Origin: Streptomyces sp. 35G-GA-8
Lineage (GTDB): Bacteria > Actinomycetota > Actinomycetes > Streptomycetales > Streptomycetaceae
DNA length: 64,000 bases
Direction of reading: 5' to 3'
Assembly (NCBI RefSeq): GCF_023534745.1
Contig: NZ_JAMHJQ010000018.1
Span: forward strand, 94,251-158,250
Shown here: positions 21,072 to 30,141 of the stretch, in pieces
Numbering within the stretch: position 1 is the stretch's first letter
Layout: each line of letters opens with the position of its first letter
Program-made: the position numbers and the translations under genes
Notes under the pieces: model-generated
What the model was told of the DNA's origin: nothing
Seen by the model: the letters and a program-made list of their open reading frames with translations, nothing else
Database searches by the model: none

Positions 21072-22375
21072 ACGCCCCGGGTGCTGGGGGTGCTCTGGGT
21101 GCTGTGGGTGCTGTGGGTGCCTTCGCCGGTCTGGGTGCCCTGGGCGTTCGGGACGTTGCGCGTACGGGTGTCCCCGGCGGGAGACGGCGCGAGCAGCGTG
21201 TACGAGGCCTCGACGAGAAGCCGGCCCTCGCTGTGCACCGTCCGTACGCGGACACCGCGCTCGGTCGGTTCCGGGATGTCCGTCTCGGGCGCGTCCGTCA
21301 CCACGCTGACCCGTACCTGCCCGCCGCCGCGCACGACGGTGGCTCGCGCGCTGCGCTCAGCGGTCGCGAGCGCGGCGAGTACGGGCTCGGTCAGCGCGCG
21401 GCGCAGATGCCGGGGCACCGGAGCGGACACGCCCCGTACGGCGAGCTGCACATCGACCCCATGGCGTTCCGCCACCCCGATACCGGCCCGTAGTTCATGG
21501 AGCAGCGGGTCCGAGGCGTGGTCCCGTTCGGCGAAGAGGCGTCGCAGCCGGGCGGCCTCGAAGGCGCATCGGCGGCGTACCCGCTCGTCCCCGGGGTCGA
21601 GCGTTCCGTCGGCCAGCCCGGTCAGCAGCGGCAGCACCGAGCGGCCGAGATCGCGGTAGCGCGACCGCTGGTCGGCGTGGACCTGGGCGGAGACCGCCGC
21701 CTCGGTACGTACCCGCTCCTGCTCCCGTGCCGTGGCACCGGCGGTCGTCGCGCAGCCCCGCAGCAGCTTGGCCATCACGGCGGCGGCGATCTGGAACGCG
21801 CAGATGGCCAGGGCGCTGACGGCCATCCCGGCCGCGGCCTGCCGGGACGGGATCCCGGCGAGCGTCAATTGTCCGAGTGTCACGACGACATGGATGCCGA
21901 GGAAGAGCAGCGTCGCGTTCAGACCGGCGTCGAACAGCAGCAGGACACCGAACCAGCCGATCTCCAGAAACGTCCAGTGCGGTGTGGCGAGGTAGTGGTC
22001 GCCCGGCAGTTGGCTGGTGGCGACAACGGCCGCCACGAGCGAGCACACCAGCCCCGCCGCGACCCAGGGGCGCGGTCTGCGCCGGCCGGCCACCCCGAGG
22101 AGCGCGTCGACCACGATGATGAGCGTCAGCAGTCCGAACGCGGTGAGCTGCACCCAGGCGTGCCGGTAACCGTCGAGGTTGGCCAGCAGGGCGGGGAGCG
22201 CCAGCCCGAAGTGGACCGCGGAGAGAATGGCGAGCCCCGCCAGCCGTAGCGCGCCGAGCATGCCGGCGGCGATACGGTCCGTCAGCGGATCGGACGCCGG
22301 TGGTTCGCCGTCGAGGGGATCGGGCGGCCGTGCGGCGAGCGGCTGTGGACCGGGAGACCGAGGATCGTCAGACAT
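21038..22375 (-). CDS. Membrane protein resembling a degenerate sensor kinase
   Basis: A 445-residue protein with about six N-terminal hydrophobic segments (residues 35-200), a coiled linker with ATAREQERVRTEAAVSAQVHADQRSRYRDLGRSVLP, and a C-terminal region laid out like the HATPase part of NarX-type kinases. No HisKA_3 histidine and no N/G1/G2 box can be found; RVSVVTDAPETDIPE stands where the DxGxG box would be. The C-terminal tail is Thr/Ser-rich. It overlaps the 3' end of the true kinase by 8 bp, so the two are coupled. It may be a sensory partner or inhibitor. Confidence 0.65.
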   Translation of the reverse strand: MSDDPRSPGPQPLAARPPDPLDGEPPASDPLTDRIAAGMLGALRLAGLAILSAVHFGLALPALLANLDGYRHAWVQLTAFGLLTLIIVVDALLGVAGRRRPRPWVAAGLVCSLVAAVVATSQLPGDHYLATPHWTFLEIGWFGVLLLFDAGLNATLLFLGIHVVVTLGQLTLAGIPSRQAAAGMAVSALAICAFQIAAAVMAKLLRGCATTAGATAREQERVRTEAAVSAQVHADQRSRYRDLGRSVLPLLTGLADGTLDPGDERVRRRCAFEAARLRRLFAERDHASDPLLHELRAGIGVAERHGVDVQLAVRGVSAPVPRHLRRALTEPVLAALATAERSARATVVRGGGQVRVSVVTDAPETDIPEPTERGVRVRTVHSEGRLLVEASYTLLAPSPAGDTRTRNVPNAQGTQTGEGTHSTHSTQSTPSTRGVQSSSSEVSPS

Positions 22376-23573
22376 GGGGCCACTCCAGGCGTACGGCGGT
22401 GCCGTGGCCCGGCCGGGAGTCGACCGTCGCCCTGCCCCCGACGGCGGCCATGCGCTCGACCACCGAGCGGGCCAGCCCCTGACAGTGCGGCGGAACCCGC
22501 GTCACATCGAATCCGGCGCCGTCGTCGCTGATGACGACTGTGACGGTGTCACCCTCCCGGCTCGCGGTCACCGTCGCGGAGTTGACGCCCGCGTGGCGCG
22601 ATACGTTGCGCAGCGCCTCGCCGAGGCTGCCGCGCAGCGCCGCGACGGCCGGGCGCCACATCAGGTCGAGGGTGCCGTCGAACTCGGTGCGTACGACGAG
22701 CGGGTGGTCGCCGACCTCCGCGAGCAGTTCCCGCGCCACATCCGTCTCACCGGACGTGGCCCGCTCGGACGCGAGGCGCCGCAGGTCCTTGGCGGCCTGG
22801 GTGCGCAGTATTTCCGGCCGGAGGGACTGGCCGTGGGCCGAGACCATCAGCATGGTGGCGCACGCGGTGTCGTGCAGGGTCGCGAGATGTTCGCGCTCCG
22901 CCGAGCGCTGCGCCTGTGCCACTTCGTGCCGGCGCCGGGCGGCGGCGGCCTTCGTACCGACCGCGTCGGCGGCCCTGCTCGCGCGCAGCACCAGCCGGTA
23001 GAGCCCCTGGGCGAGCAGGCTCTGCACCAGCACCCAGCTGACATTGGGCACCGCGTAGTCCCAGCCGTCGGGACGGTCGAGCATGGCACCTGCCAGATCC
23101 ACGGCGGCCAGCAGCAGCGCCGTCGCCAGCGCGAGCCCCGCCGGATACATCATCTGGTACCCGACCGCCACGATGCTGACGACCACCAGCAGCCAGGTGT
23201 TGCCGTACCTGGTCTGGCTGTCCGGAATCGTCAGATCCTGGGAGAGGCAGAGACCGGTCAGCACCACCACGTCGGCGGCGAGCAGCCGACGGGGGTGGGC
23301 CCCTGTCATCCCCAGCCGGTAGTGCAGAACGCTCCAGCCGAGCACGACGCAGGAGATGGCCGAGGCGACGGCCATCCGGTCGGCGGGCATCGCCGGAACG
23401 GCCAGCACCGCGCAGGAGCAGACCACCACCAGTCGGATGCGGTACGCGTAGCGGTACGCGAACCGTACGAACTCCCGCTCCGCGGGCCCCGGGCGCCGGG
23501 CGACATCCGTTCTCCCGGCGCGTTCGGGCGGGGCCTGGGAGTCATCCGGCTCATGTGCCACTCGGTGCCCCAC
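22368..23573 (-). CDS. Sensor histidine kinase (HisKA_3 type)
   Basis: About six hydrophobic helices form the sensor part. The phospho-acceptor region is AEREHLATLHDTACATMLM, with His in LHDT. The ATPase part has the N-box-like LGEALRNVSRHAGVNSATV, then VVISDDGAGFD and a short GHGTAVRLEWP G2 region. The 401-residue protein begins with a GTG; another GTG four codons on is possible. It is the likely partner of the NarL-type regulator encoded convergently at 20415. The upstream gap to 23779 shows no gene. Confidence 0.88.
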   Translation of the reverse strand: MGHRVAHEPDDSQAPPERAGRTDVARRPGPAEREFVRFAYRYAYRIRLVVVCSCAVLAVPAMPADRMAVASAISCVVLGWSVLHYRLGMTGAHPRRLLAADVVVLTGLCLSQDLTIPDSQTRYGNTWLLVVVSIVAVGYQMMYPAGLALATALLLAAVDLAGAMLDRPDGWDYAVPNVSWVLVQSLLAQGLYRLVLRASRAADAVGTKAAAARRRHEVAQAQRSAEREHLATLHDTACATMLMVSAHGQSLRPEILRTQAAKDLRRLASERATSGETDVARELLAEVGDHPLVVRTEFDGTLDLMWRPAVAALRGSLGEALRNVSRHAGVNSATVTASREGDTVTVVISDDGAGFDVTRVPPHCQGLARSVVERMAAVGGRATVDSRPGHGTAVRLEWPHV

Positions 23574-23779
23574 CTGTCGCTGTCCCGCGTCGGTTTGTCG
23601 GTCGATTGACCGTCACACGTCGAGGTGCTCCAGCGATAGCGTTTCTTTGGTCACTGTGCGGACGCTTCCGGACGGGGCGGAAGCGGTCCCACCGACCGTG
23701 CGCACACCTGCCTCATGGGGGTGGGCAGGGGCGCGCGGGACATGTCCGGCGGGGCCGGGGGCCCCGCCGGACAGTGGTG

Positions 23780-25861
23780 TCAGGGCACGGGGACGGGGAC
23801 GGGTACAGGAGCGGGTACGCGCACAGCCCCTGGACCGGTCAGTCCCCGTACGGTCAGGGCCGATACGGGCAGGGCCGATACGGGCAACACGCCGGCAAGC
23901 GTCCGCGGGACGCGGATCAGACAGCCCGCCGGAAGCCGGAAGCGATCGGATCCGCACCTCTCCACCAGATGAACCTGTACGAGTTCATCGAGCAGACATA
24001 GGGCCTCTTCCCGGGAGACGCCGAGCAGCCCAGCCGCCTCAGCCGGTCCGATCTCCTTCTCCGCGGCGTCCGGGGCCGGGGCCGTGATCGTGGCCGGGGC
24101 CGTGATGGCGGCCGGGGCCGCGAGGGGCCGCGCGCTCGCCGCCGCCGCCGCCGCGAACACCCCGTACAGCCCGGCCGCCGCTTCGGTCAGCCCCTTCAGT
24201 GACCAGGAGAGCACGGTGTCCAGGTCGGTGCCGTCCTCGCTCAGCCGGAACGCGTTGAGCGGCTCCTCACCACGGATCTCCGTCACCAGTCGCCGCAGGC
24301 TCACCTCCGGCTGGCGCGCGGCCCGCTCGGCGAGAATGCGCAGGGCGAGCGGCAGACCACCGCAGAGCGCGGCGAGTTCGTCCAGCGCGGCGCGTTCCGC
24401 CGGTTCAGAGCGGTCCGGTCCGGTGCGTTCGGCCGGTCCCGTGCGTTCGGCCGGACGCCGGGCGCCGAGGAGCCGGTTGAGCAGATCGGCGGATCGTTCG
24501 TGGTCGAACGGGGCGAGCGTCAGACGCCGGGCGCCGTTCCTGACGACCAGACCACGCAATTGGTTGCGGCTGGTGACCAGCGCGGTGCCCGCCGGTCCTG
24601 GCAGCAGTGGTCTGATCTGCTCGGGGCACATCACATTGTCCAGGAGCAGCAGCGTACGGCGGCCGGCCAGTTCGCTGCGCAACAGCGCGCTGCGCTCACC
24701 AACGCTGCCGGGCACCTCGTTGTCGGCCACCCCGAGCCCGATCAGCAGGGCGCGCAGGGCATCCGCCGGGCTCAGCGGATCGCGGGTGCTGAACCCTTCG
24801 AGATCCAGATAGATCTGGCCGCCGGGATAGCGCTCCTGCCGCCCGTTGGCCCAGTGGATCGCGAGCGCCGTCTTGCCGACCCCGGCGGGGCCGTCGAGCA
24901 GCAGCACATTGCCCGTACAGCCCGGCACATCGCGCCGCATGTCCGGGAGCTGCCGGTCGAGCGCGGCGAGTTCATCCACCCGGCCGGTGAACGGAACGTC
25001 GCCCGCCGGAAGCTGGCGCGGCACATACCGGCTCGGCCCGCCCGTCCGCAACCCGACCGGGACCCGGGTCCTGACCCCGGCCCGGCCCGCCGACGCGGTG
25101 AGACCGGGGCTCGCGACCAGCATCTGCTGGTGCAATTCGCGTAGTTCGGGGCCGGGATCGACACCGAGCCGGTCGCCCAGCAGGCGCCGGCAGCGCTCGT
25201 ACTCGCGCAGCGCCTCGGCCGAACGCCCGGTCCGGTAGAGCGCCAGCATCAGCTGTGCCCAGAACCTCTCCTGTAGCGGATCCAGAGCCAGTGTCTGCCG
25301 CAGCAGCGGAATATGGTCGCCCGGGTCCTCCAGCTCCAGCCCGATGGCGATCCTGCGGTGTACGGCCAGGAGCCTCGCCTCTTCCAGGGAGGGGAGAACG
25401 TCGCGGTGCAGCGTAGGACCGTGGATCCCGGAGAGAGCCGGGCCGCGCCAGAGGGCGAGCGCGCTGTCGAGCGCCGCGGCCTCGGCGTCCGGCCCGGCCG
25501 TGACGGCCACCGCCGCCGCGTGTTCGGTCCGTTCGCGGAACTCGGTGCTGTCCACGGAGACCAGCTCACGGCTCAGCCGGTATCCGCCCCGCTGCGCTTC
25601 GATGACGGACTCTTCGGTGCCGCGGGCCTCGTCCAGCACGCGGCGCAGGCGTTTGATGTAGCTGCGGATGGTTGTCCGCGCGGATGCCGGAGGGTCGATC
25701 CCCCAGAGGCATTCGGCGATGTGGTCCACCGGCACGATCTGCCCGTGGTGCAGTGCCAGCGCGGCCAGCAGTGTCTGCTGCCGGCCGGCCGAGACGGTGA
25801 GTCGTGCGGTCCCGTGCGTCACTTCAAATGCGCCGAGCAGGCGCACATCGATCCTGTGCAC
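23780..25861 (-). CDS. SARP-family activator with NB-ARC ATPase domain (AfsR-like)
   Basis: Pathway-type activator next to the lasso genes. Residues 1-95 are an OmpR-like winged helix (IDVRLLGAFEV, IVPVDHIAECLWGIDPPASARTTIRSYIKRLRRVL); residues 100-245 are the bacterial transcriptional activation domain (TLHRDVLPSLEEARLLAVHRR). An NTPase follows with Walker A GPAGVGKT at about 324-331 and LLLLDNV. A short C-terminal part holds AERTGP repeats and ends PVPVPVPVP; the TPR array of AfsR is absent. The GTG start with GGGGG upstream gives 693 residues. It probably binds the heptamer repeats at 32885-32925. Confidence 0.9.
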   Translation of the reverse strand: MHRIDVRLLGAFEVTHGTARLTVSAGRQQTLLAALALHHGQIVPVDHIAECLWGIDPPASARTTIRSYIKRLRRVLDEARGTEESVIEAQRGGYRLSRELVSVDSTEFRERTEHAAAVAVTAGPDAEAAALDSALALWRGPALSGIHGPTLHRDVLPSLEEARLLAVHRRIAIGLELEDPGDHIPLLRQTLALDPLQERFWAQLMLALYRTGRSAEALREYERCRRLLGDRLGVDPGPELRELHQQMLVASPGLTASAGRAGVRTRVPVGLRTGGPSRYVPRQLPAGDVPFTGRVDELAALDRQLPDMRRDVPGCTGNVLLLDGPAGVGKTALAIHWANGRQERYPGGQIYLDLEGFSTRDPLSPADALRALLIGLGVADNEVPGSVGERSALLRSELAGRRTLLLLDNVMCPEQIRPLLPGPAGTALVTSRNQLRGLVVRNGARRLTLAPFDHERSADLLNRLLGARRPAERTGPAERTGPDRSEPAERAALDELAALCGGLPLALRILAERAARQPEVSLRRLVTEIRGEEPLNAFRLSEDGTDLDTVLSWSLKGLTEAAAGLYGVFAAAAAASARPLAAPAAITAPATITAPAPDAAEKEIGPAEAAGLLGVSREEALCLLDELVQVHLVERCGSDRFRLPAGCLIRVPRTLAGVLPVSALPVSALTVRGLTGPGAVRVPAPVPVPVPVP

Positions 25862-26173
25862 TCGGTATTCCCCCTTGTGTGTGCGCCCGGCGTGTGCCGC
25901 CGTCCGCACGTCGTCTGCCTGACGGCCGAGCCGGGGTCAGCGGCTCCGCCATCCAGGACACAACGAAATTTACCGTTTGCGATCCGGAGAGTGTGACGGC
26001 CATTCGACCCACATGGCGCATAGTGGCCATACCCGCATGGAAGCGGCTCCTTGGGATAGCCGTCCCGGATGGCATGTCACATCCCCTATCCCGAGCAACG
26101 TCCCGTATCCCGAGCAACGCCTCACGCCGGCCCCGCCGGCCCTCTGCCTTCCGACGCTTCAGGCCCGGGCGCT
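25862..26173. promoter_or_regulatory. SARP promoter region with a 14-bp direct repeat
   Basis: This 312-bp gap separates the ABC gene from the SARP gene, both on the minus strand. It contains two exact copies of TATCCCGAGCAACG at 26087-26100 and 26106-26119 (19-bp period), and GGGATA in opposite orientation about 30 bp away. No gene is seen. The repeats lie about 230-260 bp upstream of the SARP start and could bind a regulator, but the 19-bp period differs from the 11-bp SARP pattern. Confidence 0.4.
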
Positions 26174-27979
26174 TCAGATGAGCGGGCGGGGGATGGCGGC
26201 GGGCTCCGGGCTCTCTCCGGCGGAGGACCAGTAGCCGATCAGCTCGGCGTACTCGGCCGACATCCCCAGGAGTTCATCATGGCTGCCCACGGTCAGTGAG
26301 TCCTGCCCGACGACGGCGATCCGCTCGGCGCGCAGAGCCGAGGTGATGCGGTGGGCCACCACGATCAGCGTGCCGGGCCGGGCTATGAACGCGTCCTCGA
26401 CCCGTTCCTCTCCCACCCGGTCCAGATGACAGGTCGCCTCGTCCAGGATCACGACCCACGCCTCGCTGACGTACACCCGTGCCAGCGTGATCAGTTGACG
26501 CTCCCCCTGGGAGAGCAGCCCGGGTGAGCCGATCACCGCGTCGTAACCGCCCAGCCGACGCACCGTCTCCCCCAGCCCCAGCGCCACGGCCGCCGCGTCC
26601 AGTTCGCTGTCCGACACGTCGGGGCGCAGGAGGGCGAGGTTCTCACGGAGCGTGCCGGCGAAGACGTACGACTCCTGCGGTACGAGGGCGACCCGTCGGC
26701 GCAGTTCCTCCTCGGCCAGCGCCGCCACCGGTATCCCGCCCATCGTCACCTCTCCGCGACGCGCCTGTTCCAAGCCGCCGGCCAGACAGGCCAGGGTGGA
26801 CTTGCCGATACCGCTCGGCCCGACGATCGCCAGATGCGAGCCATCAGGGATATCCAGGCTGATACGGGAGAAAAGCGGCTCGGCGCGCGGCCCGTAGGCG
26901 AAGTGGACATCCCGCAGCGCGATATCGGTGCCCGTGACGATGCCGGCTCCGGCGCCCGCCCCCGGGAACGAGCCGGTGCCGGAGGGCGGGCGGGGCGGGA
27001 CGTCGATGAAGTCGGTGAGCCTGCGCAGCGTGACGGAGAGTTGAAGCCCCATGTTCGACACCGTCTGCACCATGGCACGCAGCGCCGGCTCAATTCCCTG
27101 GAGCAGATAGACCATGGCCCCGACCAGCGCGCCGGGGGTCAGTACGGCCGAGGAGACGAGCCAGGACGAGGAGAGAAGGATGATCGCGAATGGCAGTCGG
27201 GTGCCCACCGCGACCACGGCGATACGCCCCGCGCCCGCACGGGCACTGGCCACGGCCGCCGCGGCTTCGGCGTCCACCCCCGCGCCCGCTGTCCGCCCTG
27301 CCGTCTCCCAGGCGCCGCATGTCACGACGTCCCGGATTCCGGTCAGTTGCGGACCGGCCCGTCGCGCCAGTTCCTCCTGCGCCCGGAGCAGAGCGACATG
27401 GCGTCGCCGGAGCACCCGGGAGAGCAGAGCCGTCAACACGACGGCGGTGAGCACCGCCCCGCCCGTGATCAGCGCGAGCAGCGGATCCAGGGCGAACAGA
27501 CCGATCATGGCCGCCACCATGGCCAGCGCGACCCCGCGCAGGGAGAGCAGCAGCCCACCGGAGATCTGACGGACTGTCTCCACCTGGCGGGTGAGCCGGG
27601 CGACGGTGGAGACATCGGCCGTCGCCCCGCCGGAGTAACCCGCCCCGCTTTCCGGGTAGACGGCGCGGTGCAGTCCGGCGTGGACCACCCGGCTGATGAG
27701 CGCGTCCCGCAGCGACTCGACTATGGCAGCCGTGTGCGGCATGGCCTGTCTGGTCCCGAGCGTCCCGATCACCATCGTGACGCCGTACGCGAGCAGGAGC
27801 GCCAGCCCGTACGGGGCCCGGCCGGCCAGGAAGCCGCGGTCAAGGGCCGCCGCCACCAGAGTCCCGGAGAGCAGCACCGGCAGCGTCTCGACGAGCGACC
27901 AGGCGGCGAGCGCGCCGAGATTCCGGCGATGGGCTCGCACAACGGGCCGCACGAGCCGCAGGGACTCCGACGCCATCAC
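26174..27979 (-). CDS. ABC exporter half-transporter (canonical ATPase site), lasso cluster
   Basis: Six-helix membrane domain fused to an ATPase. The nucleotide-binding domain has Walker A VGPSGIGKSTLA, signature LSQGERQLITLAR and Walker B WVVILDEATCHLD with the catalytic Glu. The 601-residue length is typical of one half of a type IV exporter. Its start overlaps the stop of the upstream ABC gene by 4 bp (ATGA), so the two probably assemble as a heterodimer. Role inferred from position: export of mature lasso peptides and self-protection. Confidence 0.9.
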   Translation of the reverse strand: MMASESLRLVRPVVRAHRRNLGALAAWSLVETLPVLLSGTLVAAALDRGFLAGRAPYGLALLLAYGVTMVIGTLGTRQAMPHTAAIVESLRDALISRVVHAGLHRAVYPESGAGYSGGATADVSTVARLTRQVETVRQISGGLLLSLRGVALAMVAAMIGLFALDPLLALITGGAVLTAVVLTALLSRVLRRRHVALLRAQEELARRAGPQLTGIRDVVTCGAWETAGRTAGAGVDAEAAAAVASARAGAGRIAVVAVGTRLPFAIILLSSSWLVSSAVLTPGALVGAMVYLLQGIEPALRAMVQTVSNMGLQLSVTLRRLTDFIDVPPRPPSGTGSFPGAGAGAGIVTGTDIALRDVHFAYGPRAEPLFSRISLDIPDGSHLAIVGPSGIGKSTLACLAGGLEQARRGEVTMGGIPVAALAEEELRRRVALVPQESYVFAGTLRENLALLRPDVSDSELDAAAVALGLGETVRRLGGYDAVIGSPGLLSQGERQLITLARVYVSEAWVVILDEATCHLDRVGEERVEDAFIARPGTLIVVAHRITSALRAERIAVVGQDSLTVGSHDELLGMSAEYAELIGYWSSAGESPEPAAIPRPLI

Positions 27980-29862
27980 ATCGCCCCCGAACGTTCTCGG
28001 CCGATGTCACGCGCCGGGCCGCCCGCCGGGCCATGTGCCACGCCGCCCGCCCCGTACGACCCGTCTGACCTGCCCGCTCCGTCCGCCGCGTCCGCCGTGT
28101 GCGCCGTGTCCGCCCCGTCCGCCGCGTCCGCCGTGTCCGAACCGGGCTGGTCCGTTCCTGCCCGGTCCTGGTCCCCCCGGTCCCCGCCGGTGCCGAAGAC
28201 GGCCCGGTAGGCGGGGTCGGTCCCCAGCTTCCGGTGCGGGCCCACCGCGCGGACGCGGCCCCCGTCCAGCCACGCGACCAGGTCGGCGCTGGCGGCGGTG
28301 GTGATCCGATGGGCCACCACGACGCGGGTGGTGCCGCGCAGGGACTCGTCCATGGCCCGGCCGATCTCGTTCTCGGTCGCCGTGTCCACGCTGGACATCG
28401 CGTCATCGAAGATCACGACCCGGGCGCGCCCGCAGACCGCGCGCGCCAGCCCGAGCCGCTGCCACTCCCCGCCCGACAGACGCAGTTCGGCGAGAGGTGT
28501 CTGATAGGCGAGAGGCAGTCGACTGATGAAGCCGTCGGCGTGGGCCGCCCGCGCCGCTTCCCGTACGGCGGTCGCGGTCACCGGCCGGTCGCCGTATCCG
28601 ATCAGATCGGCCACAGTCTCACCCAGCGGATGAGGGCGCTCGAAGGCGTACGCGATGGCGTCGCGGACCTCGCCCCGGTCCGTCTCGGCCAGGTCGGCAC
28701 CGTCCAGTCGTACCTCTCCCCCGTCCGGTGGCAGCGCCGCCCCGGCGACCAGCGCCAGCGTGGTCTTGCCCGACCCCGAGGCCCCGACCACCGCCAGGGT
28801 GGAGCCGGCGGGGATGTCGAGCGTCAGCCCGTCGAGTACGAGCCTGTCGTCGGCCCGTACGGTGATGTCGCGCAGCGCGAGAGCGCCCTCTCCCGGCGGC
28901 AGTGGCCGATCCCCTCGGCGGGGCAGCGGCGCGGCGAACACCTCCCGAAGCCGCTCGGCCGAACCACGCGCCCTCCCCAGCTCGGCGAAGATGCCGACCT
29001 GGGACAGCAGCCGCATCGCGTACGTCAAGTAGAGCTGCGCCGCCAGCATCTGGCCGGGGGTCAGCCTCCCGGCCACCACCCCGTAGCCGGCCGTGGCCAG
29101 CACACCGATCTGCAGCCCGGGTGAGAGCAGTGACAGATACCAGCCGGCTCGGCGCTGCGCCTCCCAGAAGCCCGTTCCGGCGGCGTGGAGCCGGGGCACC
29201 GGGCGGAGCACGCGCTCCACCTCCCGGTCGAGGGTGGCGGACGCGCGGATGGTGCGGGCCCCGCCGACGGCGTCGACGAAGCGGTCGGACAACTCTCCGA
29301 GGGCTTGCTGGTATTGGCCGGTGAGCGTGGTGGTCCTGCGGATGAGCATCCGTGCGAGCAGCCAGACGGCGGGCACGCCGAGGGCGAAGACGAGCACGAG
29401 TCGCCAGTCGATGAGGAAGAGCGCGACCAGCCCGCCGCAGGCGGTCAGCGCGGCGAAGACCGCGTTGAGAAGATTCAGCCCCGCGCCGCCGGCCTCCGCC
29501 GTGCTCTCCAGCGAGCGGCTGAGCAGATCACCCGGCGTGAACCGATTCCGGGCGGACAGTCCAAGGCGGAAGATCCGGGAGAACGTGTCATGCCGCAGCC
29601 GTGCGGTGGCCGTGGCCCTCATCTTGGCCTCGGCGATCTGCCCGGCGATCTCGGCGACCGTCATCGTCAGCAGCAGGGCGCACACCAGCAGAAACGGGAC
29701 CCTGTCGCCGGTCTGCCCGAGGACCACGTCGATCGCGTCGGACAGTACGAGCGGCAGCAGCAGACCGGCGGCGCTCTGGAACAGGTGGAGCGCCGCCACC
29801 ACGGCGAACAGTCCTTTGTTCCGCCCTACCGTTCCGGCCAGCAGTCGGTCACTCTCGCGCAC
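27976..29862 (-). CDS. ABC exporter half-transporter (degenerate catalytic site), lasso cluster
   Basis: Membrane domain with six helices followed by an ATPase with Walker A VGASGSGKTTLA, signature RLSGGEWQRLGLARAVCG and Walker B RVVIFDDAMSSVD. The residue after the Walker B Asp is Asp, not the catalytic Glu, which marks the non-hydrolysing site of asymmetric exporters. A long C-terminal tail is rich in Asp, Gly, Ala and Thr (DTADAADGADTAHTADAADG). The GTG start is preceded by GGGAGGGAGGG; the longer frame is not supported. Length is 628 residues. It is 112 bp downstream of the second precursor gene. Confidence 0.9.
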   Translation of the reverse strand: MRESDRLLAGTVGRNKGLFAVVAALHLFQSAAGLLLPLVLSDAIDVVLGQTGDRVPFLLVCALLLTMTVAEIAGQIAEAKMRATATARLRHDTFSRIFRLGLSARNRFTPGDLLSRSLESTAEAGGAGLNLLNAVFAALTACGGLVALFLIDWRLVLVFALGVPAVWLLARMLIRRTTTLTGQYQQALGELSDRFVDAVGGARTIRASATLDREVERVLRPVPRLHAAGTGFWEAQRRAGWYLSLLSPGLQIGVLATAGYGVVAGRLTPGQMLAAQLYLTYAMRLLSQVGIFAELGRARGSAERLREVFAAPLPRRGDRPLPPGEGALALRDITVRADDRLVLDGLTLDIPAGSTLAVVGASGSGKTTLALVAGAALPPDGGEVRLDGADLAETDRGEVRDAIAYAFERPHPLGETVADLIGYGDRPVTATAVREAARAAHADGFISRLPLAYQTPLAELRLSGGEWQRLGLARAVCGRARVVIFDDAMSSVDTATENEIGRAMDESLRGTTRVVVAHRITTAASADLVAWLDGGRVRAVGPHRKLGTDPAYRAVFGTGGDRGDQDRAGTDQPGSDTADAADGADTAHTADAADGAGRSDGSYGAGGVAHGPAGGPARDIGRERSGAM

Positions 29863-29974
29863 CTGTCCCTCCCTCCCGTTGCTCTGTCCTGTCCGTCGTC
29901 GCCACCAGGCGCGGCGAGATGCCCTCGCGAACGCTCGCCGCACCTGGTGATCCGTTGACGCCGACGACCGATGA

Positions 29975-30097
29975 TCAGTCGTTCTGGTTCTGGAAGAAGA
30001 AGTAGGCCTCGTTCGCTCCGTTACGGAAGAAGCCCGTCTCCTCGGTGAATTCCCCGAGCTCGATCAGCGCGGGAACCTCGTACATTTCCTTCTCCAT
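29975..30097 (-). CDS. Lasso peptide precursor 2
   Basis: A 40-codon gene read directly from the bases. The leader has the RRE-recognition pattern Y-x2-P-x-L-x3-G-x5-T (YEVPALIELG...T), with Thr at the -2 position, then Gly. Predicted core: FFRNGANEAYFFFQNQND, 18 residues. The ring would be Phe1 to Glu8, with a ten-residue tail beginning Ala-Tyr-Phe-Phe-Phe that would supply the bulky plugs. A GGGAGG ribosome site precedes the ATG. It follows precursor 1 by 44 bp. Confidence comes from the shared leader and its place next to B1, B2 and C. Confidence 0.88.
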   Translation of the reverse strand: MEKEMYEVPALIELGEFTEETGFFRNGANEAYFFFQNQND

Positions 30098-30141
30098 GGT
30101 GGTCACCTCCCTCCCCCGTTTTCCGGTCACACCATGGGCGA

